Source of the DNA: Crenothrix sp043729335
GTDB lineage: Bacteria > Pseudomonadota > Gammaproteobacteria > Methylococcales > Methylomonadaceae
Length of the DNA stretch: 64,000 nucleotides
Reading direction: 5' to 3'
Assembly (NCBI RefSeq): GCF_043729335.1
Contig: NZ_JAYTLQ010000056.1
Span: 62,001-126,000, forward strand
The notes beneath the pieces were generated by a model. The model had not been told where the DNA came from. It ran no database searches and worked only from the letters and a program-made list of their open reading frames with translations. The position numbers were made by a program, and so were the translations under genes. Below, in pieces: positions 33,667 to 42,649 of this stretch (positions within the stretch are counted from its first letter, which is position 1; every line of letters begins with the position of its first letter).

Positions 33667-33990
33667 ATGACTTTTGTAGTCACAGAAAACTGTATCAAAT
33701 GTAAATTTACTGATTGTGTGGACGTCTGTCCAGTAGATTGCTTTCATGAAGGACTTAATTTTTTAGTTATCAATCCGGATGAGTGCATTGATTGCACCTT
33801 ATGCGAACCTGAATGTCCCGCAAATGCTATATTTTCCGAAGATGAAGTTCCCGAAGATCAAACTCAGTTTATTGCATTAAACGCTGAGCTCGCCAAGATA
33901 TGGCCAATTATTACTGAAGTCAAAGCACCTAATGTTGATGCTGATGACTGGAATGGTAAATCAGGAAAAATAGAGTTCTTACAAAAATAA
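33667..33990 (+). CDS. fdxA: Seven-iron ferredoxin
   Basis: The 107-residue protein matches the Azotobacter FdI-like family: NCIKCKFTDCVDVCPVDCFH gives ligands for a [3Fe-4S] and part of a [4Fe-4S] cluster, and CIDCTLCEPECPANAI completes the second set. The C-terminal FIALNAELAKIWPII and WNGKSGKIEFLQK are typical. It carries electrons in the cytoplasm. It faces the ribosomal gene rplQ across a shared terminator. Confidence 0.95.
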   Translation: MTFVVTENCIKCKFTDCVDVCPVDCFHEGLNFLVINPDECIDCTLCEPECPANAIFSEDEVPEDQTQFIALNAELAKIWPIITEVKAPNVDADDWNGKSGKIEFLQK

Positions 33991-34126
33991 TAAGTCCCGT
34001 AACGTAATCGCTTTCATTGAATCTGAGGGCACATAAAAGCGCAAAAACTCACCTTACCCCGCCACTTATCAGTTAAATCTGCTTATTTTTCAGATTTTAA
34101 AATTGACCGCAAAAACCAACACACAT

Positions 34127-34154
34127 AAAAAAGCCGGTATAAACCGGCTTTTTT
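34127..34154. terminator. Bidirectional terminator between fdxA and rplQ
   Basis: AAAAAAGCCGGT faces ACCGGCTTTTTT across a four-base loop. The perfect stem with A/T-runs on both sides can end the fdxA transcript on the plus strand and the long ribosomal transcript on the minus strand. Confidence 0.9.
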
Positions 34155-34173
34155 ATTATCTTCTATGAATATA

Positions 34174-34536
34174 TTATTCTGGTCTGTCAACCAATTCAAC
34201 ATATGCCATAGGCGCATCATCACCTGTTCTAAAACCGCACTTCATGATACGTAAATAACCACCCGCTCTATCTTTATAGCGGGGACCTAATTCATTGAAC
34301 AGCTTAGTAACCACATCACGGTCACGCAGCTTAGCAAATGCCATACGTCTTTTAGCAACGCTGTCAATTTTTGACATTGTAATTAAAGGTTCAGCGTAAC
34401 TTCTCAACTCTTTCGCTTTAGGCAAAGTTGTTTTAATCAACTCATGCTTAAATAACGAAGTAACCATATTACTGAACAGCGCCTTGCGATGGCTACTGTT
34501 CATATTAAATTTTCTACCAGATTTACGATGTCTCAT
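34174..34536 (-). CDS. rplQ: 50S ribosomal protein L17
   Basis: L17 binds 23S rRNA near the exit tunnel. The 120-residue protein has the typical start MRHRKSGRKFNMNSSHRKAL, then FSNMVTSLFKHELIKTTLPK and the end RIMKCGFRTGDDAPMAYVEL. It is the last gene of the long ribosomal run and lies 20 bases before the terminator at 34127-34154. rpoA ends 18 bases upstream. Confidence 0.97.
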   Translation of the reverse strand: MRHRKSGRKFNMNSSHRKALFSNMVTSLFKHELIKTTLPKAKELRSYAEPLITMSKIDSVAKRRMAFAKLRDRDVVTKLFNELGPRYKDRAGGYLRIMKCGFRTGDDAPMAYVELVDRPE

Positions 34537-34553
34537 TATGGAACAACCTAATG

Positions 34554-35567
34554 TCAGTGTGTAATTGTGTGATTTTGATCGGCGAGATTATCAGGCGGCC
34601 AGTTTTCCAAACGCATACCCAATGACAATCCTTTCAAAGCAAGAATATCTTTTATCTCTGTTAATGATTTTTTACCTAAATTCGGCGTTTTCAGCAATTC
34701 AACTTCAGTACGCTGAATCAAATCACCAATATAGAAAATATTTTCTGCCTTCAAGCAATTGGCCGATCTCACTGTTAACTCAAGATCATCAACGGGTCTT
34801 AGTAGAACAGGCTCAAAGGGCTCTGCCTCTACACCGACTTCAAGTACTGGTTGTGTATCAACTTTTTCGAAATCAACAAATACCGACAACTGTTCATGAA
34901 GGATGGTAGCCGCTAATTTAATTGTTTGCTCTGGATCAACAGTACCGTTAGTTTCAAGCTCAATAATAAGCTTATCCAAATTAGTTCGTTGCTCAACACG
35001 AGTACTTTCAACTTGATAGGCTACCTTTATAACTGGGCTATATGCGGCATCCAGCTGTAATGCACCAACCACATTCCCTTGCTCAGAACTTGCCTTACGT
35101 GCACTTACAGGCTCATAACCTCTGCCACGACGCACACGAATTTTCATATTCAATATGCCTGCCTGGGTTAAATTAGCTAACACCAAGTCGGGGTTAATAA
35201 TCTCAACATCATGTGGCAGACTAATATCAGCCGCTGTGACACTACCGGCGCCATTTTTCGACAAAGTTAATTCCACCTCATCTCTTGAGTGGAGAATAAC
35301 AGCCAACTTTTTTAGATTTAATAAAATATCAACTACATCCTCCTGAACACCTTCTATCGTAGTGTACTCATGAAGAACGCCTTCTATCTCAACATCAGTA
35401 ACTGCACAACCGGGAATGGTTGACAGTAACACACGTCTCAAGGCATTTCCCAAGGAATGCCCGAAACCGCGCTCAAGAGGTTCTATCACAATTCTGGAAT
35501 GATTAGGCGTTTTACTGACAACTTCAACTAATCGAGGCTTTAATAAGCCAGAAATAGAACTCTGCAT
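34554..35567 (-). CDS. rpoA: RNA polymerase alpha subunit
   Basis: The 337-residue alpha subunit has the N-terminal assembly domain (IEPLERGFGHSLGNALRRVL, LRRVLLSTIPGCAVTDVEIE) and a C-terminal domain (RSANCLKAENIFYIGDLIQR, LLKTPNLGKKSLTEIKDIL). The C-terminal domain keeps the Arg and Lys residues that contact UP elements and activators. It lies between rpsD and rplQ in the usual alpha-operon order. Confidence 0.98.
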   Translation of the reverse strand: MQSSISGLLKPRLVEVVSKTPNHSRIVIEPLERGFGHSLGNALRRVLLSTIPGCAVTDVEIEGVLHEYTTIEGVQEDVVDILLNLKKLAVILHSRDEVELTLSKNGAGSVTAADISLPHDVEIINPDLVLANLTQAGILNMKIRVRRGRGYEPVSARKASSEQGNVVGALQLDAAYSPVIKVAYQVESTRVEQRTNLDKLIIELETNGTVDPEQTIKLAATILHEQLSVFVDFEKVDTQPVLEVGVEAEPFEPVLLRPVDDLELTVRSANCLKAENIFYIGDLIQRTEVELLKTPNLGKKSLTEIKDILALKGLSLGMRLENWPPDNLADQNHTITH

Positions 35568-35590
35568 TTATATTCCTCAAAACTACAAGA

Positions 35591-36211
35591 TTACTTGGAG
35601 TATAGTTCCACAACCAACTGTTCATTAATATCGCTGCCCAGATCAACACGATCAGGCAAAGAACTAAACTTACCTGACATTGCTTTTGTATCGACTTCAA
35701 CCCAAGCAGGGAAACCATACTGATCAGCGACCGTCAAAGCATCAACAATTCTTTGTTGCTTTTTGGCTTTTTCTCTAATTGCAATAGCATCGCCAGGAGC
35801 AACTTGATAAGACGGCACATTAATTAATGAACCATTTACCTGAATTGATTTATGGCTAACCAACTGACGCGCTTCAGCGCGTGTACACGCAAAACCCATA
35901 CGATAAACCACGTTATCTAATCTGGATTCAAGAAGGTTCAACAGGTTCTCACCGGTCGCGCCTTTCTTCATATCGGCAGTTTTGTAATAATTTCTAAATT
36001 GTTTTTCCAAAATACCGTAAATTCTACGCAGTCTTTGTTTTGCTCTTAACTGCATAGCATAATCAGAACTACGGGTACGCTTAGCACCGTGCTGACCTGG
36101 TCTTTGTTCTAACTTACATTTGTTTTCTAGGGACTTGCCTCTGCTTTTTAAAAACAGATCAGTTCCTTCTCTACGACTCAGCTTACAAGTGGGTCCAAGA
36201 TATCTTGCCAT
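35591..36211 (-). CDS. rpsD: 30S ribosomal protein S4
   Basis: S4 starts 16S assembly and in E. coli also represses its operon. The 206-residue protein begins MARYLGPTCKLSRREGTDLF and has the S4 RNA-binding domain RLDNVVYRMGFACTRAEARQ with VSHKSIQVNG. The N-terminus lacks a full zinc ribbon (only one early Cys). It lies between rpsK and rpoA. Confidence 0.98.
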   Translation of the reverse strand: MARYLGPTCKLSRREGTDLFLKSRGKSLENKCKLEQRPGQHGAKRTRSSDYAMQLRAKQRLRRIYGILEKQFRNYYKTADMKKGATGENLLNLLESRLDNVVYRMGFACTRAEARQLVSHKSIQVNGSLINVPSYQVAPGDAIAIREKAKKQQRIVDALTVADQYGFPAWVEVDTKAMSGKFSSLPDRVDLGSDINEQLVVELYSK

Positions 36212-36229
36212 GTGACTACTCCAAAATTA

Positions 36230-36619
36230 CTATACGCGGCGCTTTTTAGGTGGGCGACATCCATTGTGTGGAATAGGTGTCACATCTACAATGTTATTAA
36301 TTTTGAATCCCAGATTGTTCAAAGAACGCACTGCTGATTCACGACCAGGACCTGGGCCTTTGATCATAACATCCAGATTTTTCATACCAAATTCCAAAGC
36401 AACCGTCCCCGCTTTCTCTGCGGCAACCTGCGCTGCAAAAGGAGTACTTTTACGCGAACCTCTAAAACCCGAACCACCTGACGTTGCCCAAGATAGAGCA
36501 TTACCTTTTCTGTCGGTGATAGTAATGATGGTGTTATTAAAAGACGCATGAACATGAACGATACCGTCAGCCACCTCTTTTTTTACGCGCTTTCTAGCAC
36601 GATTATTTGGACTTGCCAT
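36230..36619 (-). CDS. rpsK: 30S ribosomal protein S11
   Basis: S11 is in the 30S platform. The 129-residue protein has VHASFNNTIITITDRKGNAL, WATSGGSGFRGSRKSTPFAA and the basic end IPHNGCRPPKKRRV with the conserved Asn-Gly that can become isoaspartate. It is 22 bases after rpsM. Confidence 0.98.
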   Translation of the reverse strand: MASPNNRARKRVKKEVADGIVHVHASFNNTIITITDRKGNALSWATSGGSGFRGSRKSTPFAAQVAAEKAGTVALEFGMKNLDVMIKGPGPGRESAVRSLNNLGFKINNIVDVTPIPHNGCRPPKKRRV

Positions 36620-36641
36620 TACATTTATCTCTTAAGAAAAC

Positions 36642-36998
36642 TTATTTTCTGATGGGTTTACGAGGGCCTTTACGGGTACGCGCATTGGTTCTGGTTCTTT
36701 GGCCTCGGAGTGGCAAGCCTCTGCGATGTCTGATGCCACGATAGCAACCGAGATCCATCAACCGTTTGATATTCATAGAGACCTCACGACGCAAATCACC
36801 TTCGACTGTCATTTTCCCAATGACGGCACGAATAGTTTCCAATTGCTCTTCGTTCAGCTCTTTTATTTTCACCGAAGGCTGAATTCCAACCTCAACACAA
36901 ATTTCACTTGCAGTTTGACGACCAATACCATAAATAGCAGTCAAAGCGATGACTGCATGTTTATGATCTGGTATATTTATCCCGGCAATACGTGCCAT
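36642..36998 (-). CDS. rpsM: 30S ribosomal protein S13
   Basis: S13 sits in the head of the 30S subunit and contacts the P-site tRNA and the bridge to L5. The 118-residue protein has MARIAGINIPDHKHAVIALT, the helix-two-turn-helix part YGIGRQTASEICVEVGI, the motif DLGCYRGIRHRRGLPLRGQ and the basic tail RTRKGPRKPIRK. It follows rpmJ and begins the alpha-operon part. Confidence 0.98.
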   Translation of the reverse strand: MARIAGINIPDHKHAVIALTAIYGIGRQTASEICVEVGIQPSVKIKELNEEQLETIRAVIGKMTVEGDLRREVSMNIKRLMDLGCYRGIRHRRGLPLRGQRTRTNARTRKGPRKPIRK

Positions 36999-37074
36999 CT
37001 AGATACTCCCCCGACCAATACTCTAAAGTTAAGCGTCTAATTATAGCATTGCAACAATTATGACGCAACAAATC

Positions 37075-37188
37075 CTAACCTTGCCGTTGTTTATGGCGAC
37101 CATCTTCACAGATAACCCTAACAACACCATGTCTTTTTACAATTTTGCAATTTCTACAAATCTTTTTAACGGAAGCACGTACTTTCAC
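37075..37188 (-). CDS. rpmJ: 50S ribosomal protein L36
   Basis: This 37-residue protein (MKVRASVKKICRNCKIVKRH, then GVVRVICEDGRHKQRQG) uses a GTG start. It keeps the zinc site CxxC...C...H (Cys11, Cys14, Cys27, His32), so it is the zinc-binding form of L36. It lies between secY and rpsM, its standard place. Confidence 0.97.
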   Translation of the reverse strand: MKVRASVKKICRNCKIVKRHGVVRVICEDGRHKQRQG

Positions 37189-37227
37189 AGCAATCTCCTG
37201 CACTTGTGCATATTATCTTAATTAAAA

Positions 37228-38550
37228 TTATTTTTTAAGATTTGCTTTTTTCATCAAACCTTCATATTTCTGAGACATAACATGCGTTTGCATCTGAGAA
37301 ATAAAATCCATTACGACGACTACGATAATCAGCAAAGACGTGCCGCCAAAATAAAAAGGCACATTCCAATAGACTATTAAAAACTCTGGCAATAAGCATA
37401 CTAAGGTAATATAAAAAGCACCTATCAACGTAAGACGCGTCATCACTTTATCTATATAAGCACTGGTCTGCAAACCAGGTCTTATACCCGGCAAAAAAGC
37501 ACCCGATTTCTTTAGATTTTCCGCTGTTTCTTTTGAATTAAACTGCACAGCAGTATAGAAAAAACAAAAGAAAATAATCGCAGCTGCATAAAAAATCACG
37601 TAAACCGGCTGGCCTGGAGATAGCATGGTAGCCACATCTTGCAACCAAGTAAAACCTTCAGCATTTCCAAACCATCCAGCAATCGTTGCCGGAAATAAAA
37701 TAATACTGGAAGCAAAAATTGGCGGTATAACACCTGCCATATTTAGCTTTAAAGGCAAAAAACTACTTTGACCACCGTAGGTTTTTCCACCTTGCTGTCT
37801 TTTTGGATAATTTATCAAAATTCTGCGCTGGCCTCGCTCTACAAAGACAACCAGAGCAGTAACTGACAAAGATAATAAAAACAATAACAGAATAAAAGCA
37901 CCGTTCATCTCACCAGTGCGTGCTAAATCCAAAGTTCCGCCTATCGCTTTTGGTAAACCAGAAACAATACCTGCAAAAATTATCATAGAGATACCATTAC
38001 CAATACCTCTTTCCGTCATCTGCTCACCTAACCACATCAAAAAAACAGTGCCCGTAACGAGAGTAATCGTTGTAATGACGATAAAACCGACACCCGGATT
38101 CATGACGACTGAAAGACCACCCGCTGATTGACTTTGCAAAGCAAGAGAAATACCGATAGCCTGAAAAGTAGCTAAAAGAACCGTTCCATAACGCGTATAT
38201 TGCGATATCTTACGATTACCCGAAGCCCCTTCTTTTTTCATTTGCTCCATAGCAGGTATAACAACAGTCATCAATTGCATGATAATAGATGCTGATATAT
38301 AAGGCATAATACCCAAAGCAAAAATACTAAGTCGCTGCAAAGCACCACCAGAGAACATATTAAACATATCTAAAATAGAACCGCTCTGCTGCTCAAACAT
38401 GAGCGCAAGGGCTTTTGGATCTATTCCAGGAACAGGGATATGCCCACCTATTCTTAAAACAATTAATCCTCCCAGAACAAAAAACAATCTTGCTTTCAGC
38501 TCAGAGAGTCCATCGCCTTTTCCTGCCGCTTGTGTTCTCGGAGTACTCAC
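37228..38550 (-). CDS. secY: Protein translocase subunit SecY
   Basis: SecY is the ten-helix pore of the Sec translocase. The 440-residue protein has the plug region IPVPGIDPKALALMFEQQSG, GIMPYISASIIMQLMTVVIP, the LGEQMTERGIGNGISMIIFA motif and cytosolic loops RGQRRILINYPKRQQGGKTY and FNSKETAENLKKSGAFLPGI that contact SecA and the ribosome. It follows rplO with four bases between them. Confidence 0.98.
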   Translation of the reverse strand: MSTPRTQAAGKGDGLSELKARLFFVLGGLIVLRIGGHIPVPGIDPKALALMFEQQSGSILDMFNMFSGGALQRLSIFALGIMPYISASIIMQLMTVVIPAMEQMKKEGASGNRKISQYTRYGTVLLATFQAIGISLALQSQSAGGLSVVMNPGVGFIVITTITLVTGTVFLMWLGEQMTERGIGNGISMIIFAGIVSGLPKAIGGTLDLARTGEMNGAFILLLFLLSLSVTALVVFVERGQRRILINYPKRQQGGKTYGGQSSFLPLKLNMAGVIPPIFASSIILFPATIAGWFGNAEGFTWLQDVATMLSPGQPVYVIFYAAAIIFFCFFYTAVQFNSKETAENLKKSGAFLPGIRPGLQTSAYIDKVMTRLTLIGAFYITLVCLLPEFLIVYWNVPFYFGGTSLLIIVVVVMDFISQMQTHVMSQKYEGLMKKANLKK

Positions 38551-38554
38551 CTTA

Positions 38555-38989
38555 TTAAGCCTCTATTTTGCCGCCAGCAGCTTCAATAGATGCTTTCGCA
38601 CCAATTGTTACTGCAATGCCCTTAATGACAACCGCTTTATTTAACAAACCGGATTGGATTATCTTCGCTTTTTTTGTAAAAGCGGGAACAATATTAGCAG
38701 CAATCAAAACTTTAAGGTCGATGACTTCAGTACCCAATTCATTTAGCTCATGTAATCTAACTTCAGCGGAATACATACTTGATTTAGAAGTAAAGCCAAC
38801 TTTTGGCAACCGACGTTGCAACGGCATTTGACCACCTTCGAAACCTACTTTGTGAAAACCACCTGAACGTGCTTTCTGACCTTTGTGGCCACGCCCACAA
38901 GTTTTACCCATAGTACAACCAATACCACGGCCAACTCTTCTAGACTTTTTGCGAGAACCTTCTGCTGCCTGGATAGTATTTAAATACAT
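38555..38989 (-). CDS. rplO: 50S ribosomal protein L15
   Basis: The 144-residue protein has the glycine- and lysine-rich start (KSRRVGRGIGCTMGKTCGRG, HKGQKARSGGFHKVGFEGGQ) and the C-terminal SAKASIEA-like globular part, as in L15. It binds 23S rRNA and neighbouring proteins late in assembly. It directly abuts rpmD. Confidence 0.97.
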   Translation of the reverse strand: MYLNTIQAAEGSRKKSRRVGRGIGCTMGKTCGRGHKGQKARSGGFHKVGFEGGQMPLQRRLPKVGFTSKSSMYSAEVRLHELNELGTEVIDLKVLIAANIVPAFTKKAKIIQSGLLNKAVVIKGIAVTIGAKASIEAAGGKIEA

Positions 38990-39175
38990 TTACACTTCCT
39001 CGACTTTTAGCATATATGCTACTTTATTTATCATACCCCGATTTTCTGGGGTATCAATAATTTGAACTGTTTGGTTAATCTTACGCAATCCTAACCCGAC
39101 CAAGCAGGCTCGGTGGCGAGGCAAGCGTCCAAACTTACTTTTCGTCATAGTGACATTCAATGTGGTGCTGACCAT
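38990..39175 (-). CDS. rpmD: 50S ribosomal protein L30
   Basis: The 61-residue protein (VTMTKSKFGRLPRHRACLVG, LGLRKINQTVQIIDTPENRG, MINKVAYMLKVEEV) has the compact L30 fold and length. Its stop is directly followed by the rplO start region. It lies six bases after rpsE. Confidence 0.96.
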   Translation of the reverse strand: MVSTTLNVTMTKSKFGRLPRHRACLVGLGLRKINQTVQIIDTPENRGMINKVAYMLKVEEV

Positions 39176-39181
39176 CTTAGA

Positions 39182-39688
39182 TTACCCAATAATCTGTTCA
39201 ACGGTTAAGCCACGCTTAGCCGCAATTTGGTTGGCATTATGCATGCCAGTAAGGCCATTAATCGTTGCTCTCACAACGTTAATTGGATTGCTAGTACCAA
39301 TACACTTGGCTAAAACATTATGTACACCGACTACTTCAAATACCGCTCGCATCGCCCCACCGGCAATAATCCCGGTACCTTCTGAAGCGGGCTGCATATA
39401 AACCTTTGCTGCACCTGTCGTATTCATAATGGAATACTGTAGAGTATCGCCTTTTAGAGACACTTTGCGCATGTTTTTACGCGCTTGCTCCAAAGATTTT
39501 TGAATTGCTATAGGTACTTCGCGGGCTTTACTCACACCGTAACCAACACGTCCTTGGCCATCACCAACAACAGTTAGTGCAGTAAAACCAAATACGCGAC
39601 CACCTTTAACAACTTTGGCAACGCGCCTAACATTAACCAATTTTTCTTGTAAACCGTCAGTGCTACCTTGAGCAGGTGCTGTGGCCAT
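39182..39688 (-). CDS. rpsE: 30S ribosomal protein S5
   Basis: S5 takes part in decoding accuracy and mRNA unwinding. The 168-residue protein has the RNA-binding first domain VRRVAKVVKGGRVFGFTALT with VVGDGQGRVGYGVSKAREVP and the second part IIAGGAMRAVFEVVGVHNVL. The conserved VKGGRVFGF loop, where spectinomycin-resistance mutations occur in E. coli, looks wild type. Confidence 0.97.
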   Translation of the reverse strand: MATAPAQGSTDGLQEKLVNVRRVAKVVKGGRVFGFTALTVVGDGQGRVGYGVSKAREVPIAIQKSLEQARKNMRKVSLKGDTLQYSIMNTTGAAKVYMQPASEGTGIIAGGAMRAVFEVVGVHNVLAKCIGTSNPINVVRATINGLTGMHNANQIAAKRGLTVEQIIG

Positions 39689-39697
39689 TATTATCTC

Positions 39698-40051
39698 CTA
39701 AAATTTCAAACCAGCTTCACGGGCAGCATCAGCTAATGCTTTGACACGACCGTGATATTTAAATCCTGATCGATCAAATGCCACTTCACTCACACCGGCT
39801 GAGATAGCATTCTTAGCAATCCACTTACCCACTTCAGTCGCAGCTTCTATATTATTAGTATTTTTTAAACCAGCTTTAATCTGTGTCTGTGTGGTCGATG
39901 CACTGGCTAATGTTGTTGTGCCATCGCCACTGATAACTTGCGCATAAATATGTTGCGAAGTCTTGTGAATCGACAAGCGCACAGCATTTAAGCTTTTAAT
40001 TTTGCAACGCAGCTTCAAGGCACGTTTCATACGAGATTGTTTCTTATCCAT
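39698..40051 (-). CDS. rplR: 50S ribosomal protein L18
   Basis: L18 binds 5S rRNA. The 117-residue protein has the basic N-terminus MDKKQSRMKRALKLRCKIKS, SIHKTSQHIYAQVISGDGTT and the end VAFDRSGFKYHGRVKALADA. It lies between rplF and rpsE. Confidence 0.97.
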   Translation of the reverse strand: MDKKQSRMKRALKLRCKIKSLNAVRLSIHKTSQHIYAQVISGDGTTTLASASTTQTQIKAGLKNTNNIEAATEVGKWIAKNAISAGVSEVAFDRSGFKYHGRVKALADAAREAGLKF

Positions 40052-40060
40052 TATGCTATC

Positions 40061-40594
40061 CTACTTCTTCTTAGCTTCTTTTCTAACCACAGTCTCATCA
40101 GCATATCTGACACCCTTACCTTTATAAGGCTCTGGTGGACGATAAGCTCTGATTTTTGCTGCAACTTGGCCTACCTGTTGTTTATCGCTGCCTCGAATAA
40201 TAATATCCGTTTGGGTAGGTGTTTCAACAGTGATGCCAGCTGGCACTTCAAAATCAACTGGATGTGAAAATCCAAGTGACAAGCTGAGGATATTTTCTTT
40301 GGCTTGCGCTCTGTAACCCACACCCACAAGCGCTAATTTCTTTTCAAAACCTACCGACACACCTGATACTAAGTTATTAACGATAGCTCTGGCAGTACCT
40401 GCTTGGGCTGTAGCCGCTTTATCATTTTTATCCCACACTACCGATAATACGTTATCAACTATATTAACGCTTATGGCAGAATTTAAGGTATGGGACAATT
40501 GCCCCTTGCTCCCTTTTACAGTCATGTTGTTGCCCTCTATTTTTATCTCCACTCCGCTAGGAATAGTGACAGGGGCTTTCGCAATTCTTGACAT
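40061..40594 (-). CDS. rplF: 50S ribosomal protein L6
   Basis: L6 lies near the GTPase centre. The 177-residue protein has MSRIAKAPVTIPSGVEIKIE, the two repeated alpha/beta domains and the signature PPEPYKGKGVRYADETVVRK near the C-terminus. It follows rpsH. Confidence 0.98.
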   Translation of the reverse strand: MSRIAKAPVTIPSGVEIKIEGNNMTVKGSKGQLSHTLNSAISVNIVDNVLSVVWDKNDKAATAQAGTARAIVNNLVSGVSVGFEKKLALVGVGYRAQAKENILSLSLGFSHPVDFEVPAGITVETPTQTDIIIRGSDKQQVGQVAAKIRAYRPPEPYKGKGVRYADETVVRKEAKKK

Positions 40595-40608
40595 AAATCT
40601 AGCCTACG

Positions 40609-41004
40609 TTAACAAACAGTACAAATAACTTCACCGCCATGCCCAATAGCACGCGCAGCTCGGTCAGTCATCACACCATTCGAGGTTGATACAATAGCGA
40701 TACCCAATCCACCAAGCACTTTAGGTAACTCATCTTTTGATTTGTAAATACGCAAACCTGGTCTACTTATTCTTTTAATGTTTTCTATTACGGGTCGGCC
40801 TTTATAATATTTCAGATCAATGACCATCTCAGTATGACTACCGGTAGTTTCCGTACTGAAATCTGCAATATAACCTTCTTCTTTAAGTACCTTCGCAATC
40901 GACACTTTTAATTTTGACGAGGGCTGTTTTACATTTTTTTTACCTGCAGACTGACCGTTTCTTATCCGGGTTAACATATCTGCAATAGGGTCTGTCATGC
41001 TCAT
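40609..41004 (-). CDS. rpsH: 30S ribosomal protein S8
   Basis: S8 binds the central domain of 16S rRNA and in E. coli represses the spc operon by binding its own mRNA near rplE. The 131-residue protein has MTDPIADMLTRIRNGQSAGK and the C-terminal GGLGIAIVSTSNGVMTDRAA motif. It follows rpsN. Confidence 0.98.
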   Translation of the reverse strand: MSMTDPIADMLTRIRNGQSAGKKNVKQPSSKLKVSIAKVLKEEGYIADFSTETTGSHTEMVIDLKYYKGRPVIENIKRISRPGLRIYKSKDELPKVLGGLGIAIVSTSNGVMTDRAARAIGHGGEVICTVC

Positions 41005-41035
41005 TTTTCACTATCTCCAAACTTGATCCAACAGA

Positions 41036-41341
41036 TTACCAACTTGCCTTAACTACACCGGGTACATCACCCCGCATAGTTGCCTCTCTGAGTTTATTTC
41101 GGCTAAGACCAAATTTACGATAATATCCATGTGGTCGACCTGTTAAATTACAGCGGTTACGAACTCGTGTAACACTCGAATCTCTCGGTAATTTTTGGAG
41201 TTGTAGATGAGCTGTTTCTTTATCCTCAAAGCTACTATTTGGATCTCTGATAGTTTCCTTCAGAGATTTACGCTTAACATCGTATTTTTTTACTAATTTT
41301 TTACGCTTGGTTTCACGCGCAATCATCGATTTCTTTGCCAT
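41036..41341 (-). CDS. rpsN: 30S ribosomal protein S14
   Basis: The 101-residue protein is the long, zinc-free type of S14: no CxxC pairs, with LPRDSSVTRVRNRCNLTGRP, HGYYRKFGLSRNKLREATMR and GDVPGVVKASW at the end. It lies between rplE and rpsH. Confidence 0.97.
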   Translation of the reverse strand: MAKKSMIARETKRKKLVKKYDVKRKSLKETIRDPNSSFEDKETAHLQLQKLPRDSSVTRVRNRCNLTGRPHGYYRKFGLSRNKLREATMRGDVPGVVKASW

Positions 41342-41353
41342 GTGACGTGCCCT

Positions 41354-41893
41354 TTAGCTTTTAAGTGGAAAATTAAAGAGCTTTAACAACGCCAAACCTT
41401 CTTCGTTGGTTTGTGCTGTCGTCGTAATAGTGATATCCATACCACGCAAAGCATCTATTTTATCGTAATCAATTTCAGGAAATATAATTTGTTCTTTGAC
41501 GCCCATTGAGTAATTGCCGCGTCCATCGAAACTTTTAGAGCTTAAACCTCTAAAATCACGAATACGCGGAATAGCAATACTGATTAAGCGATCTAAAAAC
41601 TCATACATTCTATCACTGCGTAAAGTTACTTTACAGCCAATAGGCATATCATCGCGAATTTTAAATCCAGCAATCGACTTTCTTGCCAAAGTGATAACAG
41701 GCTTTTGACCTGCAATTTTTTCCATATCGCTAAGCGCAGATTGCAGCACTTTTTTATCTGCTACCGCGCCACCAACACCCATATTCAGAGTTATCTTAGT
41801 GAGCCTAGGCGCTTGCATTACTGATTTGTAGGAAAACTGTTCCATTAAGGAAGGCAGTACGGTTTCTTTATATACGGTTTCTAGTCTAGCCAT
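41354..41893 (-). CDS. rplE: 50S ribosomal protein L5
   Basis: L5 binds 5S rRNA and forms a bridge to S13. The 179-residue protein has APRLTKITLNMGVGGAVADK, GQKPVITLARKSIAGFKIRD, RIRDFRGLSSKSFDGRGNYS and GMDITITTTAQTNEEGLALL. It lies 14 bases after rplX. Confidence 0.98.
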   Translation of the reverse strand: MARLETVYKETVLPSLMEQFSYKSVMQAPRLTKITLNMGVGGAVADKKVLQSALSDMEKIAGQKPVITLARKSIAGFKIRDDMPIGCKVTLRSDRMYEFLDRLISIAIPRIRDFRGLSSKSFDGRGNYSMGVKEQIIFPEIDYDKIDALRGMDITITTTAQTNEEGLALLKLFNFPLKS

Positions 41894-41906
41894 TATTCTC
41901 TACACC

Positions 41907-42224
41907 CTACACGTCGACAAGGTCATTCGTTGACTTGAAATATCTGACTTTTTTTCCATCGTCCAGAAATCTGAAACCGACACGATCTGCTTTTTTTATT
42001 GCGGGATTATAAAGACCTATATTGGAAATATTAATCGGCATGTCTTTAACAACAATACCGCCTTCGATATTTGCATTTGGATTCGGTTTCTGACTTTTCT
42101 TAACCTGGTTAATCCCTTCAACCAGTACCGTATCATTTTTTAAAATCTTGACTACTCTGCCGCTCTTACCTTTATCCTTTCCGGTACGAACCACAACATC
42201 ATCGCCTTTTTTTATTTTTTGCAT
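41907..42224 (-). CDS. rplX: 50S ribosomal protein L24
   Basis: L24 starts large-subunit assembly. The 105-residue protein has the KOW motif GDDVVVRTGKDKGKSGRVVK at the start and GGIVVKDMPINISNIGLYNP in the middle. It lies 16 bases after rplN. Confidence 0.97.
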   Translation of the reverse strand: MQKIKKGDDVVVRTGKDKGKSGRVVKILKNDTVLVEGINQVKKSQKPNPNANIEGGIVVKDMPINISNIGLYNPAIKKADRVGFRFLDDGKKVRYFKSTNDLVDV

Positions 42225-42239
42225 TACCTAGTTCCCCAC

Positions 42240-42608
42240 TTATAAAACTTCAGGAGCTAACGAGATAATTTTCATAAATTTCTCGCCTCTGAGCTCACGG
42301 GTGACAGGGCCAAATATACGCGTACCTAATGGCTGCAAATTGTTATTAAGGATAACCGCCGCATTGCCATCAAAACGAATAACGGAACCATCTGATCTAC
42401 GTACACCCTTAGCTGTTCTCACAACCAAAGCATTGTAAACTTCGCCTTTTTTGACTCTGCCACGCGGAATCGCGTCTTTAATGCTGACTTTGATAATGTC
42501 GCCGATGCCCGCATAGCGCCTATGCGAACCACCTAATACTTTGATACACATGACCTTTTTTGCGCCGCTGTTGTCAGCAACGTCAAGGTTAGTTTGCATC
42601 TGAATCAT
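42240..42608 (-). CDS. rplN: 50S ribosomal protein L14
   Basis: The 122-residue protein starts MIQMQTNLDVADNSGAKKVM and has the conserved VRTAKGVRRSDGSVIRFDGN, LQPLGTRIFGPVTRELRGEK and MKIISLAPEVL end. L14 sits on the subunit interface and is the contact of RsfS. It lies 42 bases after rpsQ. Confidence 0.98.
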   Translation of the reverse strand: MIQMQTNLDVADNSGAKKVMCIKVLGGSHRRYAGIGDIIKVSIKDAIPRGRVKKGEVYNALVVRTAKGVRRSDGSVIRFDGNAAVILNNNLQPLGTRIFGPVTRELRGEKFMKIISLAPEVL

Positions 42609-42649
42609 GATTTATTCCTGCATTCTTTAAATACTGAAAAACTGTTATG